A stretch of DNA of 64,000 bases from Ophioderma brevispina (taxonomy: Eukaryota; Echinodermata; Ophiuroidea; Amphilepidida; Ophiodermatidae): contig JAMKCH010002949.1 of NCBI GenBank assembly GCA_023653785.1, positions 1-64,000 of the forward strand, written 5' to 3'. The notes under the pieces are model-generated. The model worked only from the letters and a program-made list of their open reading frames with translations, did not search any database and was not told where the DNA came from. The first letter of the stretch is position 1. Each line of letters starts with the position of its first letter. A program made the position numbers and the translations under genes. Shown in pieces: positions 1 through 13,523 of this stretch.

Positions 1-318
1 GGCAGACGGAGACTGCGCTCTCGTCGACCTTTCTGTCGGCACGCTGCTAAACTCTCCAGCTCTCCATTCAACATTATACAGACATGGACCAGATACTCCA
101 AGACCAGACCAATTCACTATCACATCCATGACAGAACTCCCACTTAGTAGCAACCTTCCACGTAAGGAATGGGAAAGGTGTCGGTCGTTTCAACAGCAAT
201 ATGTACCGATGGGGGCTGCGACCATCTCCAGCCTGCCAACGTGGCTCTCCATCATAGACTGTGGATCACATTCTCAATGAGTGCCCTACCTTTCGTCCAC
301 CGGTGGATATAGACTTCT
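1..318 (+). mobile_element. 3' tail fragment of a jockey/CR1-like LINE
   Basis: This piece is nearly identical to the 3' end of the longer LINE copy at about 2381-2730: both run from the gacagac/ggcagac start through 'acgctgctaaactctccagc' to the cysteine-rich C-terminal segment. It lacks about 20 bp (the 'atcaccttgaacaggattcg' part of the other copy) and has stops in the reading frame, so it cannot make protein. It ends abruptly near 318, where the sequence switches to an internal part of the same LINE family. It is a dead fragment, and the window starts inside it. Confidence 0.75.
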
Positions 319-2765
319 CAAGAGAAGCCCGGACTATGGCTTCCGCTGGACTATAGTTGCTTGCACACCGGGCTTCCAAATCTGACGTAAAAACCTTGTA
401 CGACCTCAAGCTACCATGCAGACAGCTTCTACTCTGGAAAGTGAAACACAACCTCAAATCCTGACCTAGCATTTATAAATTATGTCATTTCTTTTCACCG
501 TACTGTTCTCGACCGCTTTCCGCTCAACATAGATCATCACTGATCGCTCAGGACAGCTTTGCTAAGTCTGTACCAACAAAGCCAGTAAAAAGGTGGAACT
601 TCCGCAAGGCAGACTGGTACCAGTTTGAGAACTTGGTGGATTCAGAAGTGCCCAACCTTCCGAGACCAACCTCCTCCAACCTGGACAATTCTTACACAGC
701 ACTATGTAAACCCTTCCATAAGATAGCAAAGAAGACCAATCCACGTGGCTGGCGTCGCAGCTACATCCCATCCAGGACCTGGATGAGGAACGTGATGCTC
801 TTTACAGTGAATTTTTGAACTCTGAACCCGAGGAAGAAGCGACATCCAAGGCTTCAGATCTGACAAACTGCTTGGGCAGGAAACGTCGTGAGCGCTGGGA
901 GGAGACAGTCCAGGGAATTAATTTCACTCATTCTAGCAGGAAGGCCTGGAAGACTATAAACCTCATCACCGGCAGAGTTTCCAAACCATAGAAGTGTTCT
1001 GTGTCTGCCAACTCAATTGCTGAGCAACTCCTCTCAAATGGTTGTTTTAAGGATATTGATAAGGATCACATTCGCTCTGTTAAAAAAAGAGATCGTGGAC
1101 GGGTCAATTTCAACACCCTTATCACTAGATGAGTTCACCTCTGCTATCAGCCAACTAAAGAGTGGAAAGGTCCAGGGGCCTGATAATATATCAGAGGAGT
1201 TCCTGATGCACTGCAGCCCACAGTGTCTTGAATATGGCTCCAGGAGTTCTACATATGTTGCCTCACCAACCAGTCCTTAACCAAGATCTAGAGGAGGGCT
1301 ACCATCATCGCACTTCCCAAACCAAACAAGCCTGTTGACAACCCCAAGAACTACCGCCCAATATCAATACTGTGTGTTTCCTTCAAACTCCTTGAGAGAT
1401 TGATCCTGGCCCGGTTGAATCCCATCTGCCTGACGAACAAGCAGGATTTCGCTGTGGCCGAAGCACTGTCCATCAGATTGTAAAACTCACAAATGATATT
1501 GAAGAGAGCTTTGAAAAGCGTCGTAAGGCAGGCGTCATCTTGGTGGACCATACTACAGCATATGACACCGTGTGGCACCAGGGCTTGACACTCAAGCTCC
1601 TCAGGACCATCCCGAATCGTCACCTTGTACAATTCATAACCGTAGCTTTGTTCTTAAGACTAGTGATGGGCAGAGCAGTCGACTGCGTCGTCTGAGGAAC
1701 GGACTCCCACAAGGATCAGTGTTGGCTCCCACGCTGTTTAACCTGTAGGCCTATATCAGCGACTTGCCTCAAACAACATCTAGACAACAATGATTACGCC
1801 GACGAACTTGATCTTCTTCACTCGGACAGAAACTGAAGTAGAATGTACCCTTATTTCAGACATGGCCCTACTTGCAGCATATCTCAAGACCTGGAGACTC
1901 AAGGTGAGTGAAGCCAAGACCACCGCTACTGCCTTCCATCTTAACACCAAAGAGGCTCATCACCAGCTTCAACTCAATCTCAATGAACGTCTCTGCCATA
2001 CAACCTATATACCTGGGAGTGAAGATTGACCGGCAGCTAAACTTATTGGCATGTTTGGCAGCATCTCGGGTCAGTACGTGCAAAGGTATCTTCGAGGAAT
2101 AACCTCTTGTGCCGCCTTGCTGAATCCTCCTGGGGTGCTAGCACATCCACTCTACGCACCACCGCCATGGCTGCTGCGTATCCCCCCAGCACGGTGCAAT
2201 ATAGCTCTTACACAAAGAAGTTGGACACAGTACCATGAGAACCATTACTGGCTGCCTACTTCCCACTCCATCTGAGTTTCTCTGAGCTCATCTGAGCATC
2301 ACACACATAAACTAGTGAACAAGGCTCTGTTGGACAACAAGCACCTGATGCATAATATTGTCAAAGAATCACACCAGCTCGACAGACAGAGACTGTGCTC
2401 CCGTCGACCTTTCTATTGGCACGCTGCTAAACTCTCCAGCTCTCCATTCAACATTCTACAAACATGGAACACTGCCTAGCTAGATACTCCAAGACCAGAC
2501 CAATTCACTATCACACCCATGACAGAACTCCCACCCGGTAGCAACCTTCCGCGTAAGGAATGGATCACCTTGAACAGGATTCGCACATGTGTCGGTCGTT
2601 TCAACAGCAATATGTACCGATGGGGCGGCGATCATCTCCAGCCTGCCAATGTGGCTCTGCATCACAGACTGCGGATCACATTCTCAATGAGTGCCTTAGC
2701 TTTCGTCCACCGGTGGATATAGACTTCTCAAACCCAACCAGTCAGCAGTGAGCTGGATTTAGCGG
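319..2765 (+). pseudogene. Degenerate jockey/CR1-like non-LTR retrotransposon, linker plus reverse transcriptase
   Basis: Reading across frameshifts gives the post-endonuclease linker (KRWNFRKADWYQFENLV near 577-635), then reverse transcriptase: QLKSGKVQGPDN near 1155-1190, NPKNYRPISIL near 1342-1375, AGFRCGRSTVHQIV near 1442-1485, motif A as VDHTTAYDTVWH near 1543-1580, and NGLPQGSVLAPTLFN near 1698-1743. The catalytic YADD box reads YADE near 1795-1810, so the second aspartate is altered. The C-terminus has a CxC...H...C cluster ([17 protein letters not shown] near 2645-2700). Many stops and frameshifts, and no complete endonuclease, mark it as a dead 5'-truncated copy. In life such an element copies itself by target-primed reverse transcription. 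Clade assignment is from remembered family motifs. Confidence 0.85.
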
Positions 2766-2838
2766 CTCTCTTATACGCAAGAAGAAGAGGAAAGGATATA
2801 ATTTGTGTGCTGCTGCATGCTGAATAAAATAAAAAATA

Positions 2839-2839
2839 A

Positions 2840-2875
<36 letters not shown>
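2839..2875. repeat. (AC)n microsatellite
   Basis: An almost pure AC dinucleotide run of about 37 bp with one T interruption follows an A-rich stretch just 3' of the LINE. It may have grown from the element's tail, but this is inference. Confidence 0.95.
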
Positions 2876-3060
2876 ACGGAATGCGAAGCTATGCTGGCGA
2901 CCCACAAAAATCGAAATTCATTGCAGCGTTAATTAGTAATTACGAGGGCCTCTGGAACCTCCTCATCCACCAGCGGGAGAATTCATAACAATGTCATGAC
3001 CATTAACCCAATTTAGGCCTATTGTTATAGATACATGTATTTAATTTGGTCTAATTACCT
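2876..3060. other. Spacer between two LINE copies
   Basis: About 185 bp of unremarkable sequence separates the + strand LINE from the - strand LINE. No coding or repeat signal was recognised. Confidence 0.5.
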
Positions 3061-5950
3061 TTACCTGGGCTGTGGCATCCACTGTTGGATGTAGCCCTCC
3101 TCAAGAAACTGCCATCTTCCTCGGACTTGAGCATCTCTGGTCCATGTGGTGCCCAGGTATGATGTCAAGTCATCCCTCCATCTTCTCTTCTGTCGGCCTC
3201 TTCTCCTTTTTCCTGATTTTGGCTGCCAATCTGTCACTCTCTTTGTCCATCTATTGTCTTGCATTCTTGACACATGTCCTGCCCATCTCCATTTTGCTTC
3301 CTTTATTTTCTCAAGTATGTCTTTGACTTTGGTTTTGCTTCTGATTTCGGTATTTCTGATTTTGTCTCTTAATTTAATGAGATGTGTAGCATTCGTCTCT
3401 CCATGGCTCTTTGAGTGGTAACGAGTCTCCGCACCATAGGTGATAGTGAGCAGGATACTCTGATTAAACGTACGAGTTCTTAGTGACATTGGTAGAGTTT
3501 TGTCACAGATGATGTCACGATACCTGCCAAAGCAGCTCCAGCTAGCCTTTATACGTAATAGGAGCTCTTCCCTGGTGTTATTTTCCATTTTACTGTCTTC
3601 CCTAGATACTTGTAACTGTTAACTTTCTCTATCACATCCTCTTTAATTTTCAGAGTCTCATTAGTGTCATAATTAGTCATGTACTTGGTTTTGCCTTTGT
3701 GGATTTTCAGGCCTATCTTCTTGCTCTCAGAATTAAGTTTGTTAAGTTGATATTCCATGTCCTTGACTGAGGCTGTTAACAGGGCAACATCATCAGCAAA
3801 CCTCAAATCTGTCAACCATCTATATTAACCCTTTCGACACGGGCCAATTCTGTATACGTAATATAGCACATATGTCAGTGGCTTTAGAGATGGCGTCACA
3901 AATGCTTGCAGGTCATTTGGAAAGCCATCTAAAAAGAATATCAGCAAAGACTAGGCTTGTTTGGACTAATTTAGATGCATTTTTCATGCTGATTCTAAAT
4001 ATGCACTGAAAAATTAACAATTTTGACCTTTTTGAAACAAAATTTGACAAATTTAGACCGTTGAGCGACTGGAGTCGCTTGCCGTGTTCAAAGGATTAAG
4101 GCCTCTTTCCTTTAATTCTAGTTTCTTGAAGACTTCTTCTTCAATGGCTGTAGTAAATATCTTTGTTGATATGGTGTCTCCTTCACGTACTCCTCTTTTA
4201 ATTTAGTCCAACGCCTTTTCATAGTCGATGTACCCTATGCATAACTTCAACTGGTACTCATTTGCTTTCTCGATGAGTTGGTTTAGAGCTTGCAGATAGC
4301 CTTCTCTGAATCCAGCCTGTTCTCTGGGTTGGTTTTTATCAAGGATTTATTTAATTCTGTTTTGGATTATGCGGGTGGAGATCTTGTATTCATGTGATAA
4401 TAAGCTTGTTGACCGGTAGATCTTGGTGTCAGCTTTGTCTCCTTTTTTGTACAAGAGGATAATCTTGTCTTCTTTCCAGCTCTGTGGTAGTTTCTTTCCT
4501 TCTAAAATTTTGTTATATAGTCCTGTTAATTGTTCGATGACTTCTATGCCCCCTGCTTTGTACACATCACTGGATATTTCGTCAATGCCTTGTGCCTTGT
4601 TGTCTTTCATTTGTTTAATTACTTGTTCTACTTCTTGTTTCAGTATGCTTGGAATATCTGTCTAATCTGAAGAAGTAGCTGTAATTGGCTGGTTGTGGCT
4701 TGCATCAGATCTATACAATTCCTGGTAAAATTCTGCGCATATGTCCAACATTTCTTCTCTATCAGATGTGGTAGATCCATCTTTTTTCTTGAGTTTAGTC
4801 ATTCTTGTCTTGGTAGTGTTCATCTTACTAATCTGTTTTGAACCCTTTCCACTTTCTAAGATGGTTTCAATTTGGTCCCTTCTCTTTCTCCTGCTTCTTT
4901 ATCGTCTTCTTTTCCTTACTGCATTTATTGTTTCCTTGTACTCTGCTTTCTGTGCAGCTGTCTTGTTTTCTATATCTCTGAGTCTCTTCCTTCCCATATC
5001 CAATACCTCGATTTCCGAATTTGACTTCACTCTTGTGATCTCCTTTGGTGCCACTTCTTCCGCTACCTCTATGATGGTGCTGGATATAATGGCAGTTCTT
5101 GTATTTATATCTGCATCTTCAACATTCAAACTTGAAAATCGGTTTCTCAGCTCAAGTTGGAATTCTTGTTTCCTCTCTTTAGTCTTCAGACATTTATTTT
5201 ATTCTTTCTTTGTTCTTGAAAAATTTCAGTCTGCTAAATTTCTTGTCAAAATAGTTTATTGGCTCTTACTCCATCCTGTGGTCACGCCAATGTCCACCAA
5301 ATTTTTTTTTGTAATTTACCGTCACAATTCTTTATGACCCTCAGTTGACTGCATCATTGAAATCATATGATTCCTGGTGTTTCGTCTGGGCCTTTCCCAG
5401 GTCCAAATCTGTTACTCCTTCTTTTGAAGAATAGCTTTGCGGACTATAAGTTTATGTTGTGTGACAAAATCAAGTAGCATTTCTTCCTCGGTATTTCTTT
5501 ATCCTATTCCATAGATTCCCAAGATAGATTTCTCTTCTGGGAAATCTCCTTTCTATTGGCGTTTGAAATCTCACCTTACATTAGGGTTGTATAGGTGAAT
5601 TTGTTGAAATCCGTCATCGCCTTGCTCACATCTTCTTCCACGATTTCATCTCCATAATCAGTGTGGGTGCCATACACTTGGAATCACACACAGATGATTG
5701 TTTCTGTAATTGAACTTGCAATAGATAAACTCTATTTGAATAAATACTTGAATTCCTTGACGAAGTGGTGAACTTTGGACATGTTATCAGAAATCCAATC
5801 CCTTTTGCACCACAGGGTTGTCCTCGTTTGTCCATAGTTGTAGCGCCATGTGCCTCCTTCAAGTTCGTGATGCCCTTTCTTTTCACGTTTGTCTCACACG
5901 GCCAATAAGTCCCACTGATTTCTTGCAAAAAAATTTTCATCTAGTAGTGT
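3050..5950 (-). pseudogene. Degenerate non-LTR retrotransposon, endonuclease plus reverse transcriptase
   Basis: On the - strand the 3' third is a 175-codon open stretch (3061-3588) with the typical C-terminal pattern KWRWAGHVSRMQDNRWTKR and a YIQQW ending. Upstream come the reverse transcriptase core TDLRFADDVALL (near 3778-3815), a palm segment QGIDEISSDVYKAGG (near 4555-4600) and KIILLYKKGDKAD (near 4430-4470). A lysine/arginine-rich linker lies at 4899-5129, and remnants of the apurinic-type endonuclease (GAKGIGFLI, near 5785-5815) reach about 5940. Frames are broken repeatedly and a 275-bp element sits between the palm and the FADD box. It is a dead copy of the endonuclease-reverse transcriptase type common in invertebrates and unrelated in detail to the LINE at 319-2765. 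Confidence 0.85.
3825..4099. mobile_element. TTAA-flanked MITE nested in the LINE (TTAACCC class)
   Basis: The segment begins ttaaccctttcgacacggg and ends gccgtgttcaaaggattaa; these are inverted repeats of 19 bp with about four mismatches, and each includes a TTAA. Removing the element with one TTAA brings the two LINE halves together so that the conserved ERGxNIDG region just before the FADD box reads through the junction. This confirms a cut-and-paste insertion at TTAA, the target of piggyBac-type transposases. It encodes nothing and is too short to be autonomous. Confidence 0.85.
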
Positions 5951-8552
5951 CTCAAAGAATCATCTGTTCTTAAGTTCTTGTATTATATGTGCAATGTTAA
6001 TTTTTGCATGTCCACTCATGACTCGTCATCAGATTCTACAAGCTGATCATTTTGGTTTGACTGCAGAAAACGTATCAAAGTATTTGATTCTGAGCCCTGA
6101 CTGGACAATCTCCAAACTCATAGAGTTGCGCCCGTTTGGCTCGGCATACAGCCTCTTTATCTTATTCAATTAGCTTGAAGGATTTGGTCTATAAAAAAAA
6201 ATCGCCAATTTTCGGTCCAAATTGGTGGCGTGGAAATGATTGTTTGAGTATGGCATATGGGGGCTTAGCAAAAGTGATTTTAAACAAGAGCGGTCTAAAA
6301 CGGACCAATCTGCCCTAATGAATTTAGCTTTACATAAAGTAGGGCTTGTTATATTATTTGCATACCTGAGCAATTAACAGTAGGATGGGGAGGAGATATT
6401 AGTATTTAACGGCACACCAACCCTATTGTGTAATATTGGTGTCATGAAGAGTACGTTATTAACATTAGTACGCGATTTTAAAAGTCATAATTCAGAATTA
6501 GTTTACTAGTTCATGTGATGATTGATGCGGGATGCAGATTGTTTTAACATCTCTCCATTGCTTACACTTAAATATTTTTAATTGGCCAAAGAGTCATGCT
6601 ATTCAGCAATTCTTTCCAAACTAACTTTAAAGGTTCCTTCTTTTTTTCTTACAATTATAAGAAATTTAGTAAAGGATTGAAAGTCATAATCGCACAAAGC
6701 CCTATTTTGTTTGTGTGCATCTTTTATATGCATACCAGTGCATTAATTCACACTTTAAAGAATAGCTGAAAAAATACCATTCAATATGTAAAAGCGGTCT
6801 TTAATCATGGCAAATTACAATAGAAAAATTATTACTTTTTGTATGATATATAGTTAAATGACTATGATGTGAACTCTGCAAAAAATATACCACATGAGTT
6901 AATTGATTTTAAACTTCGAATAAACCAACAAAATATGGCTAATTTTTAATGGCCAATAAATTTTTAATCAATATGTATTGTTATTTAATAGAAATCCTAG
7001 TTATTCCATTTTCAACATCCAAGGAACAGCAAACTTTTTGCTAGTATATATTGTAAGTGCCCTAATTTTAATCTGTAAGGTGACCTATATGCTCCAGGTG
7101 TCGCGTGGTTTTGCATAGACTCATAGAGGGCTGTTGAATCTTAAACACACCTTAATTGAGAGTAACTCCTAACTTCTTTTCTCTTTGGTTTCTTCCTCTA
7201 ATATCTCACTTGTAAAACTTTGCACGTAACTTGACTTTCGATTAAACTATTTGTGTCAAATGCAAAGACTATATTATGTTTGTGTAAATCACTCATTATG
7301 TTGCTTTGCAAATGGTGGATAGTAATCACGAGTCATATTATTTTCTCATTGTCCCGATATCAATTAAGCATGTTGTTAAGACAGGTCAAGTCCACGCAGC
7401 TCCTTGCATTATATGCAATAACATTGACCCATATCAATGATTATGTAATAACAACAGTCCAATTACCCACAGCCTATGCCAGGCTATGGTAACACTTGAC
7501 CCAGATCAAATGTGGGGTTTTTGCCCTTGGTTTCTGGTTCTAAAAATTCCAGACCTCCACAAAGTAAGACAAATTACTGGGGAGAACAAAGTGAACACTT
7601 GCATGTATTCTCCGCATGATACATATCCAACATGGTGTACTAATACTTTATTGTGCCAAATTCACATGAAGGATTTCAGCTATCTGCTTTTTCTCATGGG
7701 TCAATCAGGAAGTGGTCTTTGGAACTGTAGAATGGTGGGCAAGTCACAATTTATACAAAATTCACTAATATCATCAATGTGAGACTCGACCAATTACAGC
7801 CGTTTTCAACCATTGGCACTTCAAATTAGGCTAACTTCATCCCACTTATAATACTAAACAATTTTAAGACTTGTAACCATCAAAATTGTTTAAACACATA
7901 TTTTCACATTTCAGAATATTTGACAAGCACACAAGTTTTACATATTCTGCAGCATTGTTTTACCTTGCCCAAGAGATAGAACATTGATGGCATATTAATC
8001 ATATGAAGCCTTGGCTCCAATATGCAGTAAATGCCACCTATGATTTTTTTGTATGTCAGTTGAATTTAGACTGGATCCATGTTCAACAGTTTTAAGCTTA
8101 TACTATTATTAGGTATTTTGAACCATTGTGTAACATTGCATTTGCTGTAATGAGACACACATCACTCTCTTTAACTGCAACTGGGAATGTGTTTCCAGTA
8201 CAACATGGTACAGGCACAGGGGACTTATACCCTGTGGAAGATATGGTGGCAATACGTAACAACTACCCTTTCGGCGGAAAAAATCGTTTGCGCCGCAGTT
8301 TGGTATTTTCGGACGAAAAAAAAGCGCACTTGGTGATGCTTTTATTCCCTAATTTATCTATTGAGAGAGGGCGATATATTCAACGAGAATTCGGGTCCAG
8401 CAGAAGAGTGGCCAAAAGCGGTTAAAAGCCGATTCAGATCGTTCAAATTATTGTTTTTCTGCGTATTAATTAAAAATAGTCAACTAGAACTAAAGAGAGT
8501 CACCTAAAATGCTAAATTCCAAGGTTTGCGATGAATCAGATTTCATAGTAAA
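5951..8552. other. Non-coding stretch, no gene recognised
   Basis: AT-rich sequence without recognisable exons. The stretch near 8270-8420 is GC-richer and holds an open frame, but it has no recognisable domain and its context suggests an old repeat. Nothing else could be supported. Confidence 0.4.
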
Positions 8553-8884
8553 TATACTCCCGCCTAAAAAATCCGAACGATATAAATTACTGTATTAAAA
8601 AGGTATGTAGGTATGTAGGTGAATTATAATAAACGTGAAGAAGGAAGCTCAAACGTGTGGTAATTAACATAGATAATTTATCTATCAATTATAATAATAA
8701 ATGCCAGGAGCGTTGTTCGCGTAATTGTTTGCTTATTGACATGTGTCCGTAATGCATTGATAACAAGCATGATGTGGAAGTTTGAGAGATTTATCCAGCT
8801 GGCTTGGCGCGTTCATTTGAAAGCAAGTTTGAGCACGTTGATGGCCATTTCAACATCGTTCGGATTTTTTAGGCGGGGAGTATA
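8553..8884. mobile_element. TA-flanked MITE with about 28-bp inverted ends
   Basis: The left end tactcccgcctaaaaaatcc (from 8555) and the right end ggattttttaggcggggagta (to 8882) are near-perfect inverted repeats of about 28 bp extending to cgaacgat/atcgttcg. Each is flanked by TA, the target duplication expected of Tc1/mariner-type transposases. The interior of about 270 bp is non-coding. The ends resemble Stowaway-type MITEs in starting with CTCCC, but no family match could be run. Confidence 0.88.
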
Positions 8885-10172
8885 TGTGTTTGTGTAGTAT
8901 AACAGTTCAATAGGATATGTAACAAATGGTTTGGACTTGTTACTCCAACAGGGAAAATCTGCCTTAAAACCGGGAATTTTCCCCTCTGACAATTGACCCC
9001 TGTTAAGCCTCTGCCGGATCCGGAATTCAATTACAACTTGAAGATGTGATTTTTATACGAAAGACATCGATTTGAGCTTAGCAGTTTCACAGTGATTATT
9101 ATGTGGACCACGCAATGGCGTAAATAGTTGTTTCAACGATAGGCCTATATAATTATTACCATGCCAATTTTTATGATCACTTGGCAGCTAAAATACTCAA
9201 AGATATCCCTCGGATGGCACCCTCAATTTTTTTGACAAATCGTGTTTGTGCATATACATTAATGTTTTTCCGCATACTAATCGCTGTGGGAAATAGTCCA
9301 AATCGTATTCCTTCATATAGGAAATCACAACTTTGTTTTAAAATCCAGAATCCGATTTTGAAATCTTTGTCCAGCCTCTTTAAAAATAAAATGCTGTTTC
9401 TGGCACCGCCTGAATTACCAGAGATCTACAGTGAAACCGCCCATCTTGGAGCCGAGTTATCCAATCCACTTATCTCTGATAAGTGATCCATTCACGGAGT
9501 TGTGATCGTGAAGAGGTATCGCACCAGGCCTGGGTCGTGCCTTTGGTCAACAAACATGAGCCGTTACGACTGGTGACCTTTTGAGTAGCAACCCGTACGC
9601 TAAAGACAGAGCCAGCGTGTATTTGTACTACACAGAATGAATGAAATGAACGTGCAGTTTCTATAGTGGAATCCATAGATTCCCAACATGGATTTTTTTG
9701 GACGACAGGCAAAGGATAAGGACCAGTACTGTGCTATCACAACTTCTGGATGAATCGGAAATTACTTCAACCTCCAGGTATGTTACTCATGAATGCAAAT
9801 CGCCAATGCCGTTATGTTGGCAGACAGCACAAAACTGCATTGAACTGCTATATATGCTGAATGACTAATTTGAATGAATTTGGTTACTGGGTCCTTGTCA
9901 TGGATTTTTTAACATAGATTTTGTAACTTTTTTTGCACTCAACCGGGCACTCACTAGGGAGAACTCTAAATTGCTCAATTCCACACTGTTTGATATGAAA
10001 TTGTTTTGTTTTGTTTTGAGTTAAAGTCAACCTCTTGTGTGTACTTGTATAACACCATCCATTGCATAAATACATCCCTGATCCTGAATTTTTATTACAT
10101 AAAGTTGTGATTCAATTTATATGACGGACATCAATTTAAAAATAGCTATTTCACATAGTGATTAACAAGGCC
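8885..10172. other. Non-coding stretch, no gene recognised
   Basis: No exon, RNA or clear repeat structure was identified. An open frame at 9181-9486 has no recognisable protein features. Confidence 0.35.
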
Positions 10173-10506
10173 GTAAAGGTGCTTGTTTCGATGTATGTCT
10201 ATGTTGTGTTTTCTTCTTGATATGAGAGCCTGGATGGCACATGGATACTGTAAGTACCGTGGGAAACAAACTTGCGGTTTTGATGGTAGAAGCAATAATG
10301 CAAGTGGCAAAGCCCTATACTGTGTTAATATTGATGGCTAACCATTAAAACAGTGTTTTTATCTTGTTTATATCTTGGGAATGAAATGGATTTGAGGGCT
10401 CAAATTTCAGGACGACAATGAGAAAAATACAGCCTTTCATCTGAAATAAAAATTGATTTACTATTGGGTAAATTAGGGGATCCCAAAGACGATCGGGACA
10501 CGTACC
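10173..10506 (-). mobile_element. MITE family A, copy 1 (TTAA-AGGTGC ends, decayed)
   Basis: This is an inverted, diverged copy of the element at 22961-23306. The two share the ends aaaggtgcttgtttcgat and ccaaagacgatcgggacacg and the interior stretches tgatatgagagcctgg, gtgggaaacaaacttg and tttgagggctcaaatttcag. One TTAA has decayed to GTAA and the other flank is lost. It is non-coding and about 334 bp long. Confidence 0.85.
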
Positions 10507-10603
10507 TGCCTCCTTGATACAAGGTACTTATTTTGCAGTCATTTTGATCCCACCTCTGCCACCAAATGTGTCACAGACTGTCATCTATAGTGACTTATTA
10601 CTC

Positions 10604-10680
10604 AGTGCTGCCGGGACTCGAACCCGGGACTCCTTGGTCTGCAGTCGAGCGTGCAGTGAATAGAGCTAAAGAGGAATTCC
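10604..10680 (-). pseudogene. tRNA-Cys-like relic or SINE head
   Basis: On the - strand the sequence shows a D-arm/A-box-like TTTAGCTCTATTCACTGCACGC, an anticodon loop CTGCAGA (anticodon GCA, cysteine), and a perfect T-arm with stem CCGGG/CCCGG around loop TTCGAGT. The anticodon stem has two mispairs and the D-arm is degenerate, so a working tRNA is unlikely. It may be the head of a tRNA-derived SINE whose body runs toward lower coordinates. Confidence 0.6.
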
Positions 10681-11796
<1,116 letters not shown>

Positions 11797-12178
11797 AGAT
11801 TTTGTAGTATCTAAAAAAATGACCCACTACCATACTGTAATGATACTGGTAGTTGTACTCCCCATGCTGGTGTTCATGGATGGGGGATTGGGCTCCTATC
11901 TAGAGAAAATTTGTTGAATCCCATCCCAAACCCTCCATTTCAGGAAAATGTCACCCAATCTGTGATTTGACCCTGTAACTTGATTAAAAGTATAACTTTT
12001 TTTTATTTTAAACATCTTTTTATTCAAATTCAAGGTCAGTAATGCTTCAGAAAGCCATGTTTTTTGCTTAGAATGTTAAAACTACTGAAATTTTGTTTTG
12101 CAAGGCAATTCTACCCTTCTTCTAAAATCCCATTTGTGTTGTCTCCTTATTTGACTGTCTGCATGGGGCCAACTCTCC

Positions 12179-12183
<5 letters not shown>

Positions 12184-12213
<30 letters not shown>
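12184..12213. repeat. 30-bp poly-T tract
   Basis: A pure run of 30 T, about 390 bp after the longer tract. No retroposon body was recognised next to it. Confidence 0.95.
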
Positions 12214-12214
<1 letters not shown>

Positions 12215-13523
12215 GTAGTGTATGTATTTTTAGTAACACTTTATTCTGTTGCTAAGTTACATAACATTACTCACTAACCAGGATGTTTAATGAAAGGGGT
12301 ACTACTATTGCTTAGTGTGAAAAATCTTACTGTATTGATGCTATTGTGTGCTAAGTGCTAATGTAAAGGCTAGGATGCTACTGACATTATCCGTAGCTGG
12401 ACGTCTACAATAATTAAGAATCTTATACCATTAGTCACTTTTCAAATATTATCAATCCTGGTTTTGCTTTCAGTGTAAATACATGTTCACCATATCTTCA
12501 AGGTTAAGAGTGAGTGTATAGCTCATTTGTTGACGCCCAGAATCTAAATATTGGGTCTCGAATAGATCTCTTATTCTTATTGTCAAATTACAAGAAAATC
12601 ATTTTCGCAATCAAACGTACCATGGAGTCACTACGGCCCCTTATACTATCTAAATAATGATGTGCCCACTTTATTTAATATGTAACAAAGGATTTAATTT
12701 GTAACAAGTCAATATATCCCTGTTCATTTTTAAGATTAAGCAATCATCAATACTTTATATTGTACTTCTCATTTTAACTTTTTTGTATGTAAAGGGCTAG
12801 CGAGTTTACACTGGTTTTGGAAATTTTTCGAGTTTAATATTTTTATTTTGATCCCTCTTTTCACTTTCATGTTACCAGTGGTAAAAAAATAGGGTTTCCC
12901 CCCCCCCAGAACTTTCTTTTCACATGTGTAAAAATTATTAGTTCCTAGTGAGTGGTATTATGCTGGTTGAGGTGTGTAATGCCGAATGGGGGAAAAATAG
13001 GTCCATTACAAGCCAATACCCATGTGTACTGTTATGCTTCAAATAAACCCTTTTGTCTTTGTATGTGCTTATATTTAATAGGTGGCCATTCCCAAATTCT
13101 AGACCCATAACTTTTGAGGTTGAACTTTAACTGATTATTTAACTTATCAATTCTTTAAGTCCTTATCAAAATAAAGGTTACGATGCAAGCACCAGTAGTG
13201 CGATTCTAAATATGTCATTGATCTCAAGGGATCTCGTAGTTTGTTTTACGAAAAGATGTTCCTCCAAAAGTCTGGAAAACCTTTGTTTTTCTGCATGATT
13301 CTGCTAAATCATGCAATCCTAGGCCCAACCTTCTAAAATATATAGTTTTTCACTTTTAAGACAAATACAGATTAGAGATCTATAAAATATTGATGCCTTG
13401 AATGTTTCATTTAACCTGTAAAGGTAGTGACTAAAACAGTAAAATCCTAAAGTTTCATGTCATTTGATTGATATTTTGATTTGACGAGCATGAAATTTTG
13501 CACACTTACACAATTTGGTTTGT
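12214..13523. other. Non-coding stretch, no gene recognised
   Basis: AT-rich sequence with a poly-C run near 12898-12908. No exon or inverted-repeat element could be supported. Confidence 0.35.

Noticed and set aside
8126..8425. 99-codon open frame
   Set aside because: No recognisable domain, and a mixed composition typical of repeat-derived sequence next to a MITE.
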